Assembly: GCA_028280965.1 (NCBI GenBank)
Contig: JANQKT010000217.1
Coordinates: forward strand, 1 to 52,304
DNA: 52,304 nucleotides
Direction of reading: 5' to 3'
DNA from: Phycisphaeraceae bacterium
GTDB lineage: Bacteria > Planctomycetota > Phycisphaerae > Phycisphaerales > Phycisphaeraceae
Shown in pieces: positions 24,159-31,093 of the stretch. The notes below the pieces were generated by a model. It saw nothing but the letters and a program-made list of their open reading frames with translations, ran no database searches and was not told the origin of the DNA. Both the position numbers and the translations under genes were made by a program. Positions within the stretch are counted from its first letter, which is position 1; each line of letters begins with the position of its first letter.

Positions 24159-24521
24159 ATGCGCATCGCGTTAACCAAGACCTTCGGCTTCGAGGCCGCC
24201 CACTTCCTGCCCTGCTTCCCGGAGGGCCACAAGTGCCGGCGTATGCACGGGCACTCGTTCAAGATCGATGTCGTTGTCGAGGGCGAAGTCGATCCGGCCC
24301 GGGGTTTCCTGATCGATTTTGCTGACGTCAAGGCCGCGACCAAACCGATTGAGGAGGCGCTCGATCATCGCGTGCTCAATGAGATCGAGGGGCTGGAGAA
24401 CCCTACCGCGGAGCTGTTGTGCAAGTGGGTGTGGGACCGGCTCAAGCCCGAGCTCGAACTGCTTTCGTGCGTGCGCGTTCACGAGACGTGTACCAGTTCG
24501 GCGGAGTACCGCGGTCACTAG
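24159..24521 (+). CDS. queD: 6-carboxytetrahydropterin synthase (PTPS family)
   Basis: 120 aa. It converts 7,8-dihydroneopterin triphosphate to 6-carboxytetrahydropterin for queuosine. Zinc ligands are His15 (FEAAHFL) and His30/His32 (MHGHSF). The catalytic Cys26 lies in EGHKCRRMHGH. HETCTSSAEY at the end holds the substrate-binding Glu. The motif spacing suits QueD rather than a mammalian-type PTPS, and queE is next door. Substrate comes from a GTP cyclohydrolase such as the FolE2 encoded 23 kb downstream. Confidence 0.95.
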   Translation: MRIALTKTFGFEAAHFLPCFPEGHKCRRMHGHSFKIDVVVEGEVDPARGFLIDFADVKAATKPIEEALDHRVLNEIEGLENPTAELLCKWVWDRLKPELELLSCVRVHETCTSSAEYRGH

Positions 24522-24543
24522 CATCTTCATTATCGACAAGCGC

Positions 24544-25977
24544 TTATGAATCACTTGCCCAGCCCGCGTCTTCCAGGCGTCGGATCAGGGATTCTGTATC
24601 GACCGGCTGCCGATCCGTATCGCGCGCCAATACACGCAGCAGGCGGTTGGTCAGGACCGATTCGAGCGTGTGCGAACGGGACGCGTCGAACTTCTCGATC
24701 TCGTCGATCAGCAACGCGTTACCCGGCTCGAGCATGGCCAGTAGGCCCTGCACGTCTCCGGCACGTCCCCCCAGTTGCCTACGGACGACCGACAACACCA
24801 CCGGCAGCAGCCCCGCGATAATCAGGCCGCGTGTCGCAGTCGCGTGCCGGAGGATCTCATCGAATCGGTCAAGGTCGTTAGCGCGGACGCTTTGTGTCTC
24901 GATACCCTGCTGCACCTGCTTTGCGCGGTGCTTGAGGTAGTTGTACCGCACGATCAGGCTGCGCACGACACGATCGGGCGCGACCGGCCGATCGTAAGCC
25001 GGCACGAGCTCTTGCGGCAACGGATCGATGACCCGTCGGTCCAGGCGACGCGGTCGTTTGGCCGGTTCGATCGGCCGAAGCAGGACCTCGTCCGCATCCG
25101 GGCGGTCGAAGATCGGTGACGGGATGAGGTCGATCTTGATCGAGAGCATCCGCTGCGCTCGCATCTCGTGGATCGCGCGGTAGATCGTCGAGCGTGCCTT
25201 GCGGAACCGCTTGCAGATGTGTACGACGCCGACCCCCCGCCGGTAGGCGCGGTCGATGATGCGCTTCTGTTTCTCCGTCAACGGCCCGGCACGGTCCGCA
25301 AAGACCTCCTGGCTCGGGTGCTCCCGGTCATGCTCCGCGATGAGCATACGCAACGCCTCTGCGCTCCGGCCGGTCCGCTTGCCCAGGTGGTTGAAGATCG
25401 TCTGCGGTACGGCCTGGGTCGCATCGGCCAGCCGGCGGGCACGATTGATCAGCCACGTTTTCTCCGCATCACTCATCCGGCTGAAGCGGGACGCGGCATC
25501 GACGCGCCCGCTCCGCTTGTTTTCGAATGCGTCCAGTGCTGAACGAGGGATCACAACCGTCGGTTTGTCACCCGACGCCCGCACGGCCCAGCGCCAGCGC
25601 AGCCCGCGATCCCGCCAGCGCGCGATCGTCTTGGTGCTCACACCCAGTCGCTCGGCCAGTTCCGCTGTCGTCTCGCCCGGATCGCCCTCATCCGCCGGCA
25701 GCTCGATCGACCGGCTAAGTGTATCGATCAGCAGCCGCAGGTCCGGCCCGAGCACCTCGCCGACCAGCATCACGCTCTCGCTTGGCGGGACCCGACGGCC
25801 GGTCAGCCGGTAGACCGCGAAATCCAGCGGGACGTTCGTCGCCGGATCGAGCTCGTCGTGCCATTTTTCGGCCTGGCGCACGACCTCTGCACGCTTGTCG
25901 GGTGGCGCGTAGAGCAGCTGCCGGGCCAGGTCGGCCAACTCGGTGGACCGGTAGGCCTGGGCGCGCTCGCGTGCCAC
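24544..25977 (-). CDS. Degenerate sigma-70-like protein with extra helix-turn-helix segments
   Basis: 477 aa from GTG 25977, starting 2 nt after the mqnA stop. In order: a helical N-terminus; a MerR-like helix-turn-helix (TTAELAERLGVSTKTIARWR, 103-122); a helical block (171-220); a second helix-turn-helix (PLTEKQKRIIDRAYRRGVGV to TIYRAIHEMRA, 232-274); and a C-terminal block (342-452) aligning with sigma region 2. That block has RYNYLKHRAK, VVLSVVRRQLG in place of LVVSIAKRH, and PGNALLIDEIEKFDASR in place of EGNxxLIRAVEKFDxxR. The aromatic promoter-melting stretch (usually FSTYATWWIRQ) is replaced by LESVLTNRLLR. I infer a planctomycete sigma relative that still may touch core polymerase but may not open promoters. 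Confidence 0.65.
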   Translation of the reverse strand: MARERAQAYRSTELADLARQLLYAPPDKRAEVVRQAEKWHDELDPATNVPLDFAVYRLTGRRVPPSESVMLVGEVLGPDLRLLIDTLSRSIELPADEGDPGETTAELAERLGVSTKTIARWRDRGLRWRWAVRASGDKPTVVIPRSALDAFENKRSGRVDAASRFSRMSDAEKTWLINRARRLADATQAVPQTIFNHLGKRTGRSAEALRMLIAEHDREHPSQEVFADRAGPLTEKQKRIIDRAYRRGVGVVHICKRFRKARSTIYRAIHEMRAQRMLSIKIDLIPSPIFDRPDADEVLLRPIEPAKRPRRLDRRVIDPLPQELVPAYDRPVAPDRVVRSLIVRYNYLKHRAKQVQQGIETQSVRANDLDRFDEILRHATATRGLIIAGLLPVVLSVVRRQLGGRAGDVQGLLAMLEPGNALLIDEIEKFDASRSHTLESVLTNRLLRVLARDTDRQPVDTESLIRRLEDAGWASDS

Positions 25978-25979
25978 GG

Positions 25980-26858
25980 TCAGCCCGCCCCGCCGCCGTC
26001 ATACAGACGCAGTTCGCCCGGCGTTGCGACCAGACCCAACTCGCTGGCCATCCGCCCGAAGCGCGCGACGGCCTCCAGCTCCAGCCGGCCGACGCGGTAA
26101 CGCAGCACATCCACCAGGTAGTGCTCGGCCAACTCACTCGGCCAACCGTGCGCCTCGGCGTAGCGCTCGGCGATCAACAAACGCTCCGGCAGATTCGCAT
26201 CCAGGCGCGCATCGAGCCGTTTCGGCAGATCATCGAGGTCCGTGCCCTGCTTCGCCATCCACATCGCGAAAACGAACGGCAGGCCGGTCAGCTCGTGCCA
26301 CCCCTCGCCCAGATCGAGCTGGTGCGCGTACTGCACGGCCAGGGGCGAGCCGGTCACGACCTTGTCGCCGATGAGCAGCATGGCCTGCGGCGCCTCGTCG
26401 ATCTTCCCCTCGGCGACGCGCTCGCGCGCGTGGTAGTCGATGATGCGCGGGTGCACGCCGAACAGCTTCGAAAGGAGTACCTGGGCGAGCGCGACACTCG
26501 TGTGGCTGTCCGTGTCGGCGTGCAGGATCGTGATCTGATCGATCGGCACCCGGCTGTAGAGCCGGACAGTGAGTGTCGGGCCCTCGCAGCCGATCCCGCC
26601 GACGGGCACAAGCACCAGCGGGGTCGGGCTTGCGAAGTAGTCGATGACCGGGCACAGCGCGATGTCGACCTCGCTGGTTTCGAGGTCGGTCAGCAGCCGC
26701 GCGGGCACGTCGCTGCGCACCGCGATGCCGGGCTCTTCGCCGAGCCCGTCGATGAGCGGCTTGGCGTTGAGGTAGCTCACGCAGCCGATGCGGTGGCGCA
26801 CCGCCGTCCGGGCCGGCGTGCGCTGGGGCGTGTGTGTGTCGGGGCGGACCGGTTTCAT
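25980..26858 (-). CDS. mqnA: Chorismate dehydratase (futalosine menaquinone pathway)
   Basis: 292 aa from ATG 26858 (a second ATG lies directly before it). It removes water from chorismate to form 3-[(1-carboxyvinyl)oxy]benzoate, the first step of menaquinone synthesis through futalosine. Visible: IGCVSYLNAKPLIDGL at the N-terminus, EVDIALCPVIDYF, and GLPFVFAMW. The fold is the periplasmic-binding-protein-like MqnA/MqnD type. GCVSYLNAKPL favours MqnA over MqnD. mqnB, C and D are not here. The sigma-like gene follows with 2 nt between. The frame stays open far upstream, through the divergent regulator gene, but that part is antisense shadow. Confidence 0.9.
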   Translation of the reverse strand: MKPVRPDTHTPQRTPARTAVRHRIGCVSYLNAKPLIDGLGEEPGIAVRSDVPARLLTDLETSEVDIALCPVIDYFASPTPLVLVPVGGIGCEGPTLTVRLYSRVPIDQITILHADTDSHTSVALAQVLLSKLFGVHPRIIDYHARERVAEGKIDEAPQAMLLIGDKVVTGSPLAVQYAHQLDLGEGWHELTGLPFVFAMWMAKQGTDLDDLPKRLDARLDANLPERLLIAERYAEAHGWPSELAEHYLVDVLRYRVGRLELEAVARFGRMASELGLVATPGELRLYDGGGAG

Positions 26859-26865
26859 CATCGGA

Positions 26866-26871
26866 ATTATA
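26866..26871 (-). promoter_or_regulatory. Leaderless-type -10 of mqnA
   Basis: Consensus TATAAT on the minus strand. ATG codons follow after 4 nt (26861) and 7 nt (26858). Only the second fits transcription starting 6-7 nt after the -10. Confidence 0.6.
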
Positions 26872-26917
26872 GGCCACAACAGGCGGCCCCTGCATTCACA
26901 TGCACGGCCTGGCTCGA

Positions 26918-26923
26918 TATCAT
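26918..26923 (+). promoter_or_regulatory. Candidate -10 of the NtrC-type regulator gene
   Basis: TATCAT, then 10 nt, then ATG 26934. The predicted leader is about 3-4 nt. The ATG at 26922 lies inside the element and is therefore an unlikely start. Confidence 0.4.
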
Positions 26924-26933
26924 GCCTGCTCCG

Positions 26934-28319
26934 ATGAACAGTGAAAAAGCAACAACCGAGCTGCCAACCGCGCAGGTCCTGATCGTGGACGACGAGCCGG
27001 ACCACGCCGAGGTTATGGCCGAGGTCCTCCGCCGGCTGGGCCACGTCTGCACGCTTGTCCACGATCTTCCCGGGGCATTGGATGAGCTCAAGCACGGCCA
27101 GTTCGACCTGGTCGTCACCGACCTGAAGATGCAGGGCGAGGCGGACGGGATGGAGGTCCTCGCCGCTGCACGCTCCGGCCAGCAGGCCGCCGAGACGATC
27201 ATGGTCACCGCGCACGGCGACATCCCCACCGCCAAGCAGGCGATCAAGGGCGGGGCCTACGAGTTCATCGAGAAGCCGATCGACCTTGATGTGCTGCGCA
27301 CGCTGTGCACGCGAGCGCTTGAGACGGTGTTTCTGCGGGCGCAGAACACCGAGCTGCGCCAGCGCGTCGATGAGCAGTACGGCTTCGAAGGCATCATCGG
27401 CCAGTCGCCCGCGATGCGCGGGGTGATCGCCAAGCTCAAGCAGGCCGCCCCCGCCAACATCCCCGTGCTGATCACCGGCGAGTCGGGCACGGGCAAAGAA
27501 CTCTTCGCCCAGGCGATCCATAACAATTCGCCGCGGAGTAAGAAGCGGTTTGTCCCGCTGAACTGCGCCGGGCTCAGCGAGAACCTCCTGGAGGACGAGC
27601 TGTTCGGCCATGTGCGTGGCGCGTACACCGACGCCGCCAAGGACCGCGAGGGCCGCTTCGAGTACGCCAACGGCGGGACGCTGTTCCTCGACGAGATCGG
27701 CGACATGCCGCTGACCATGCAGCCCAAGCTGCTGCGCGTGCTTGAGTCCGGCGAGGTCGTCCGTGTCGGCGCCAACGAGTCGAAGCACGTCGATGTCCGC
27801 CTGGTCAGCGCGACCAATCACAACCTCGAAGCGCTCGTCAAGGAAGGCAAGTTCCGAAGCGACCTGTTCTACCGCATCGGCGGGATGGAGATCCGGCTGC
27901 CCGCATTACGTGAGCGTCGGGACGACATCCCGCTGCTGGTGCAGCACTACGCCACACAGTTCGCCGAGCAGATGAACAAGCCCGGCTTGGGCCTCGCCGA
28001 GGACGCGATGACGGCGTTGACGCAGTATGACTGGCCGGGCAACGTCCGTCAGCTGATCAACGCGGTGCAGAACGCCGTCATCGTCTGTGACGGCGAGACG
28101 ATCGAGCCGCGACACCTGCCCCCCGAGATCGCGCAGGGCGGGGATGGCGGCGAAGGCGGCGCGGCCGATACCGCCGGCCTGTCGTTGGACCAGCTTGAGA
28201 AACAGGCGATCCGCAACGCGTTGCAGGTCACTGCGGGCAACCGCGAGAAGGCGGCGAAGATGCTGGGCATCGGGGAGCGGACGCTGTATCGGAAGCTCAA
28301 CGAGTATGGGCTGAAGTGA
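26934..28319 (+). CDS. Sigma-54-dependent response regulator (NtrC type)
   Basis: 461 aa. The receiver domain (about 13-130) has acidic residues D19/D20, phospho-acceptor D63 (VVTDLKM) and K114 (FIEKP). The AAA+ domain has Walker A GESGTGKE (182-189) and Walker B GTLFLDEIGD, and the sigma-54 contact loop reads GAYTDA (229-234) in place of GAFTGA. The Fis-type helix-turn-helix is at the C-terminus (NREKAAKMLGIGERTLYRKL). It activates -24/-12 promoters when phosphorylated. No sensor kinase lies beside it, so the signal is unknown. rpoN is in the same window. The frame is open far upstream, but that part is antisense to mqnA and the sigma-like gene. Confidence 0.9.
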   Translation: MNSEKATTELPTAQVLIVDDEPDHAEVMAEVLRRLGHVCTLVHDLPGALDELKHGQFDLVVTDLKMQGEADGMEVLAAARSGQQAAETIMVTAHGDIPTAKQAIKGGAYEFIEKPIDLDVLRTLCTRALETVFLRAQNTELRQRVDEQYGFEGIIGQSPAMRGVIAKLKQAAPANIPVLITGESGTGKELFAQAIHNNSPRSKKRFVPLNCAGLSENLLEDELFGHVRGAYTDAAKDREGRFEYANGGTLFLDEIGDMPLTMQPKLLRVLESGEVVRVGANESKHVDVRLVSATNHNLEALVKEGKFRSDLFYRIGGMEIRLPALRERRDDIPLLVQHYATQFAEQMNKPGLGLAEDAMTALTQYDWPGNVRQLINAVQNAVIVCDGETIEPRHLPPEIAQGGDGGEGGAADTAGLSLDQLEKQAIRNALQVTAGNREKAAKMLGIGERTLYRKLNEYGLK

Positions 28320-28347
28320 TCACACTCTTTACGCCAGAGATCGATCG

Positions 28348-29199
28348 ATGGACAAAATGACGCTCAACTGGATAGGCTCGGCCGCCGCCCTGCTCTACGC
28401 CGTTGGTATCATCGGTTACGCGTTTACTGGTGAATATGTCGATATCTGCTGGATGACCTCGGCTTTGCTCGTTGGCGTCGCCACCGCCGCGATTGTCGGT
28501 CAGCTTGTCTATCTGTTTACCAGGTCGAACGACCACCACGCCAACATCGGAGTGGTTGTCACGCTTGTTGTCTGTGCGTTCGCGTTCCTGCTGACCGAGC
28601 CCGAACCTGAGGACTACGCGCAGCAGCCGCCCGCGCCGGCGCCTAGTGCGGGCAGTGGCACGACCGTGCAGGTGCCGGCTACCGGCGCGAGCCCCGACGT
28701 CCTACGACAGGCCCAGCAGGCCTTTGTCGGCGAAGAACTCAGCGAGAACCTGCGTATCACCTCGGGCCTGAACCAGGCCATCATCGGCAGCCAACAGATC
28801 GGGGAGGGCGCCAAGCCCGATGACATCGAGCGGATGATCCAGCGGGTCAAGCGGGAAGAGCAACTGCTGGATGATTTTCGCAACTACGTCGATACACAGA
28901 ATGAACGGTTCCGGCGCAAACTCCTTGATGCCGGCGCCACGCCCGAGCAGGCCAACCAGATCGCGATCGCATTTGCGCAGGCTCAGGCGGACACCAATCG
29001 GGAAAACGAGCGGGTTTATGCCGCCTGGCGGGAGATCTTTGATCTGACCAAGCAGGCCCTGGCCGTCTTGCGTGACAACCCGGAGGATTGGCGTTTTGAT
29101 AACCGCAAGGGGATGACGATTTTCAACAACCAAGAGACGATGAGGAGCTACGGGTCGCTGCAGGACCGCATCCAGGCGATCATCGATGAGATCCGATGA
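28348..29199 (+). CDS. Membrane protein with C-terminal coiled-coil, unknown function
   Basis: 283 aa. Three membrane helices (about 7-27, 34-57 and 68-82) are followed by a proline-rich linker (PPAPAPSAG) and a long charged helical domain (from residue 115). That domain has coiled-coil character (for example DIERMIQRVKREEQLLDDFR). ATGs at 28348 and 28357 are both possible starts. The stop overlaps the ispF start (ATGA), and the NtrC-type gene ends 28 bp upstream, so the three may form one operon. I recognise no family. The layout would fit an anchored scaffold, which is a guess. Confidence 0.65.
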   Translation: MDKMTLNWIGSAAALLYAVGIIGYAFTGEYVDICWMTSALLVGVATAAIVGQLVYLFTRSNDHHANIGVVVTLVVCAFAFLLTEPEPEDYAQQPPAPAPSAGSGTTVQVPATGASPDVLRQAQQAFVGEELSENLRITSGLNQAIIGSQQIGEGAKPDDIERMIQRVKREEQLLDDFRNYVDTQNERFRRKLLDAGATPEQANQIAIAFAQAQADTNRENERVYAAWREIFDLTKQALAVLRDNPEDWRFDNRKGMTIFNNQETMRSYGSLQDRIQAIIDEIR

Positions 29200-29711
29200 G
29201 TGAGCACGATCCCGATACCCCTGCCGTATCTCAGCGCGTGGGCCACGGCTTTGATTTACACCGGCTTGAGCCCGGCCATGACTTAATCGTCGGTGGGGTC
29301 AAACTCAAGCACGACCGCGGCTGCGATGCGCACTCGGACGGCGACGTGCTGTACCACGCGGTGACGGACGCGGTGCTCGGTGCGCTCGGGCTGGATGACA
29401 TCGGCCAGATGTTCCCCGACAACGACCCGCGCTGGCAGGGCGCCGACTCGGCGGTCTTCCTGCGTGAGGCGTTCATGCGGATGTCCGCTGCGGGGTACGC
29501 GGTCGGCAACCTCGACTGCACGGTCGTTCTTGAGCGCCCCAGGCTCGGCCCATTCAAGCCAGAGATGAAGGCAAATCTGGCCGAGCTGCTCGGCTGTGAT
29601 GTGGCGCAGGTCAACCTCAAGGCCAAGACGCACGAGGGCGTCGATGCGCTCGGCGAGAACCGTGCGATCGCGTGCCACGCGGTGGTGCTGCTGATCAAGA
29701 ACGACTCATGA
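29196..29711 (+). CDS. ispF: 2-C-methyl-D-erythritol 2,4-cyclodiphosphate synthase
   Basis: 171 aa. It closes the cyclic diphosphate in the MEP route to isoprenoids. The metal site reads GHGFDLHRL (Asp-x-His) with a further His in DAHSDGDVLYHAV. The signature region is SDGDVLYHAVTDAVLGALGL, and KAKTHEGVDALGENRAIACH near the end lines the nucleotide site. The start overlaps the stop of the upstream membrane protein gene by 4 nt. ispD is not adjacent, though in other genomes it is often fused or next door. Confidence 0.95.
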   Translation: MSEHDPDTPAVSQRVGHGFDLHRLEPGHDLIVGGVKLKHDRGCDAHSDGDVLYHAVTDAVLGALGLDDIGQMFPDNDPRWQGADSAVFLREAFMRMSAAGYAVGNLDCTVVLERPRLGPFKPEMKANLAELLGCDVAQVNLKAKTHEGVDALGENRAIACHAVVLLIKNDS

Positions 29712-29719
29712 CGCTTCGT

Positions 29720-29785
29720 GGGTGACGCGCAGCGTCCCGTGGTTTCGGGTTGAGATGCTTGGTCATGGGACGCTGCGCGTCACCC
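29720..29785. repeat. Long perfect inverted repeat between convergent genes
   Basis: GGGTGACGCGCAGCGTCCC (29720-29738) and GGGACGCTGCGCGTCACCC (29767-29785) are exact complements, 19 bp each, around a 28-nt spacer. It sits between the convergent ispF and Y-family polymerase genes. There is no U-tract, so it is REP-like or a hairpin that blocks read-through. Confidence 0.75.
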
Positions 29786-29800
29786 GCGAAACGGGGATGC

Positions 29801-31018
29801 TCACATCGTCGCCGCCTCGTCGGGGACCCGTCCGAAGGCGATCTTGTCCTGCATCTCGACGTCGGCGATGTCGTGCATCCCGCCGAGGTAGACACTGTGG
29901 TTGCCGAACTTGCGGTTGATCGCGTCCATCGTGTCGCCGAGCGTATGACGGTGATCAGCGTGGTCGAACAGCCGGCCGGTCGCGCAGGCGACGGGTTCTA
30001 ATCCGCCTACCGCGACCGAGACCTTCTTCGGCCTGCCGCCCGCCGGTTTTGTTCGCCAGAGCCTTTCGAAGTGTTCGATCACCGTGACCGTGTCCTGGCA
30101 CGCCGGCATCTCCAGCCGGCCCTTCCACCGCTGGCCATCCTCATCCCGCACGGTGGCAGACACCGAATGAGCGACGTAACCGTGCCACCGCAAGCGCGCC
30201 GCGGCCTTGTGCAACAGCCTTGTCATTACACTGTGGGCGCCGTGTTCTGACCGAAGCTCGGGGGCGAGCACGTTGGCATGGGTAAATGTCCTGCGGTGTT
30301 CGGCGTGGAGCACGGGCTCTTGCCCGTGCAAAGCCATCCAGTACCGCCGGCCTTCGATCGAGCCCCAGGCATCCTGCGCCTGCTGGGCGGACATCGCCCA
30401 CAGTTCCGGAATCGTGCGGATACCCTTGCGGTTTAGACGATCACGGATACCGACGTTGATGCCCGGCAGGTCTGTGAGTTCGAGCGTCTCGATCGCACCC
30501 GGAAGCGTGTCCAACGGCAGGCCGCGCAGGCCGTCGGGCTTGTCCAGTTCGCAGGCGACCTTGGCGAGCAGGCGTGTGGGCGCCAGGCCGACGCTACACG
30601 TCAGGCACTCGCCGACCGCGTTGCACACCGCCCGTTTGACGCATCGACCGATGTCGAGCGCGCGTTCCGGCTCGCGCTCCTGGCCCAGCAGCTTCACCGC
30701 GACCTCGTCGATCGACCAAACCTTGTCGATGGGCGCGACGGTCTCGACGGCGGCCTTGATCCGCTTATGGACCTCGACGTAGTAAGCCGGGCGGGCGGGG
30801 ACGAACTGGATGTCCGGGCAGACCCGCCGGGCCTCGACCACGCGCGTGCCGGTCTTCACGCCCCGCCGCCTGGCGTGTTGACTCACGGCGATGCAGCAGG
30901 TCCCCTCGCTCATCACCGGCAGCACGCCGACGGGCCTGCCGCGCAGCGCCGGCTCGGCCTGCTGCTCGACCGAGGCGAAGTAGTTGTCCATATCCAGGAA
31001 CAGCCATTGGAGCATCAT
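29801..31018 (-). CDS. Y-family DNA polymerase (DinB/ImuB-like)
   Basis: 405 aa from ATG 31018, with GAGGT a few nt upstream. It is a translesion polymerase fold. FLDMDNYFASVEQQ near the N-terminus holds the first metal-binding Asp, and the second site is SIDEVAV, where DinB usually has SIDEAYLD. The palm/fingers, thumb (TDLPGINVGIRDRLNRKGI) and little-finger regions are present, and the length is close to Pol IV (about 350-400). The C-terminus lacks a clear clamp-binding peptide. Neither lexA nor imuA/dnaE2 is nearby, so I leave the subfamily open. The promoter shows no obvious LexA site. Confidence 0.85.
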   Translation of the reverse strand: MMLQWLFLDMDNYFASVEQQAEPALRGRPVGVLPVMSEGTCCIAVSQHARRRGVKTGTRVVEARRVCPDIQFVPARPAYYVEVHKRIKAAVETVAPIDKVWSIDEVAVKLLGQEREPERALDIGRCVKRAVCNAVGECLTCSVGLAPTRLLAKVACELDKPDGLRGLPLDTLPGAIETLELTDLPGINVGIRDRLNRKGIRTIPELWAMSAQQAQDAWGSIEGRRYWMALHGQEPVLHAEHRRTFTHANVLAPELRSEHGAHSVMTRLLHKAAARLRWHGYVAHSVSATVRDEDGQRWKGRLEMPACQDTVTVIEHFERLWRTKPAGGRPKKVSVAVGGLEPVACATGRLFDHADHRHTLGDTMDAINRKFGNHSVYLGGMHDIADVEMQDKIAFGRVPDEAATM

Positions 31019-31036
31019 GGGCACCTCAACCCAATC

Positions 31037-31064
31037 ATTATCCTAACTTTTGTCGGGTAAGCAA
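31037..31064 (-). promoter_or_regulatory. Promoter of the Y-family polymerase gene
   Basis: TTGCTT (31059-31064), 16 nt, GATAAT (31037-31042) on the minus strand. The leader is about 12 nt and includes GAGGT, a conventional start. Confidence 0.5.
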
Positions 31065-31081
31065 ACCCTTTCTTCCTGACC

Positions 31082-31087
31082 GATGAT
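31082..31087 (+). promoter_or_regulatory. Candidate leaderless-type -10 of the acyltransferase gene
   Basis: GATGAT, then exactly 6 nt, then ATG 31094. The hexamer is weaker than the others, so the call rests mainly on spacing. Confidence 0.35.
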
Positions 31088-31093
31088 GTCCGC

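Noticed and set aside
25719-26933. Long N-terminal extension of the NtrC-type regulator
   Set aside because: The extra ~400 residues are antisense to mqnA and the sigma-like gene, are arginine- and proline-rich, and lie upstream of the promoter. The receiver domain begins right after ATG 26934.
26859-27821. Long N-terminal extension of mqnA
   Set aside because: It is antisense to the NtrC-type gene and upstream of the TATAAT element. MqnA homologues begin near residue 25 of the chosen model.
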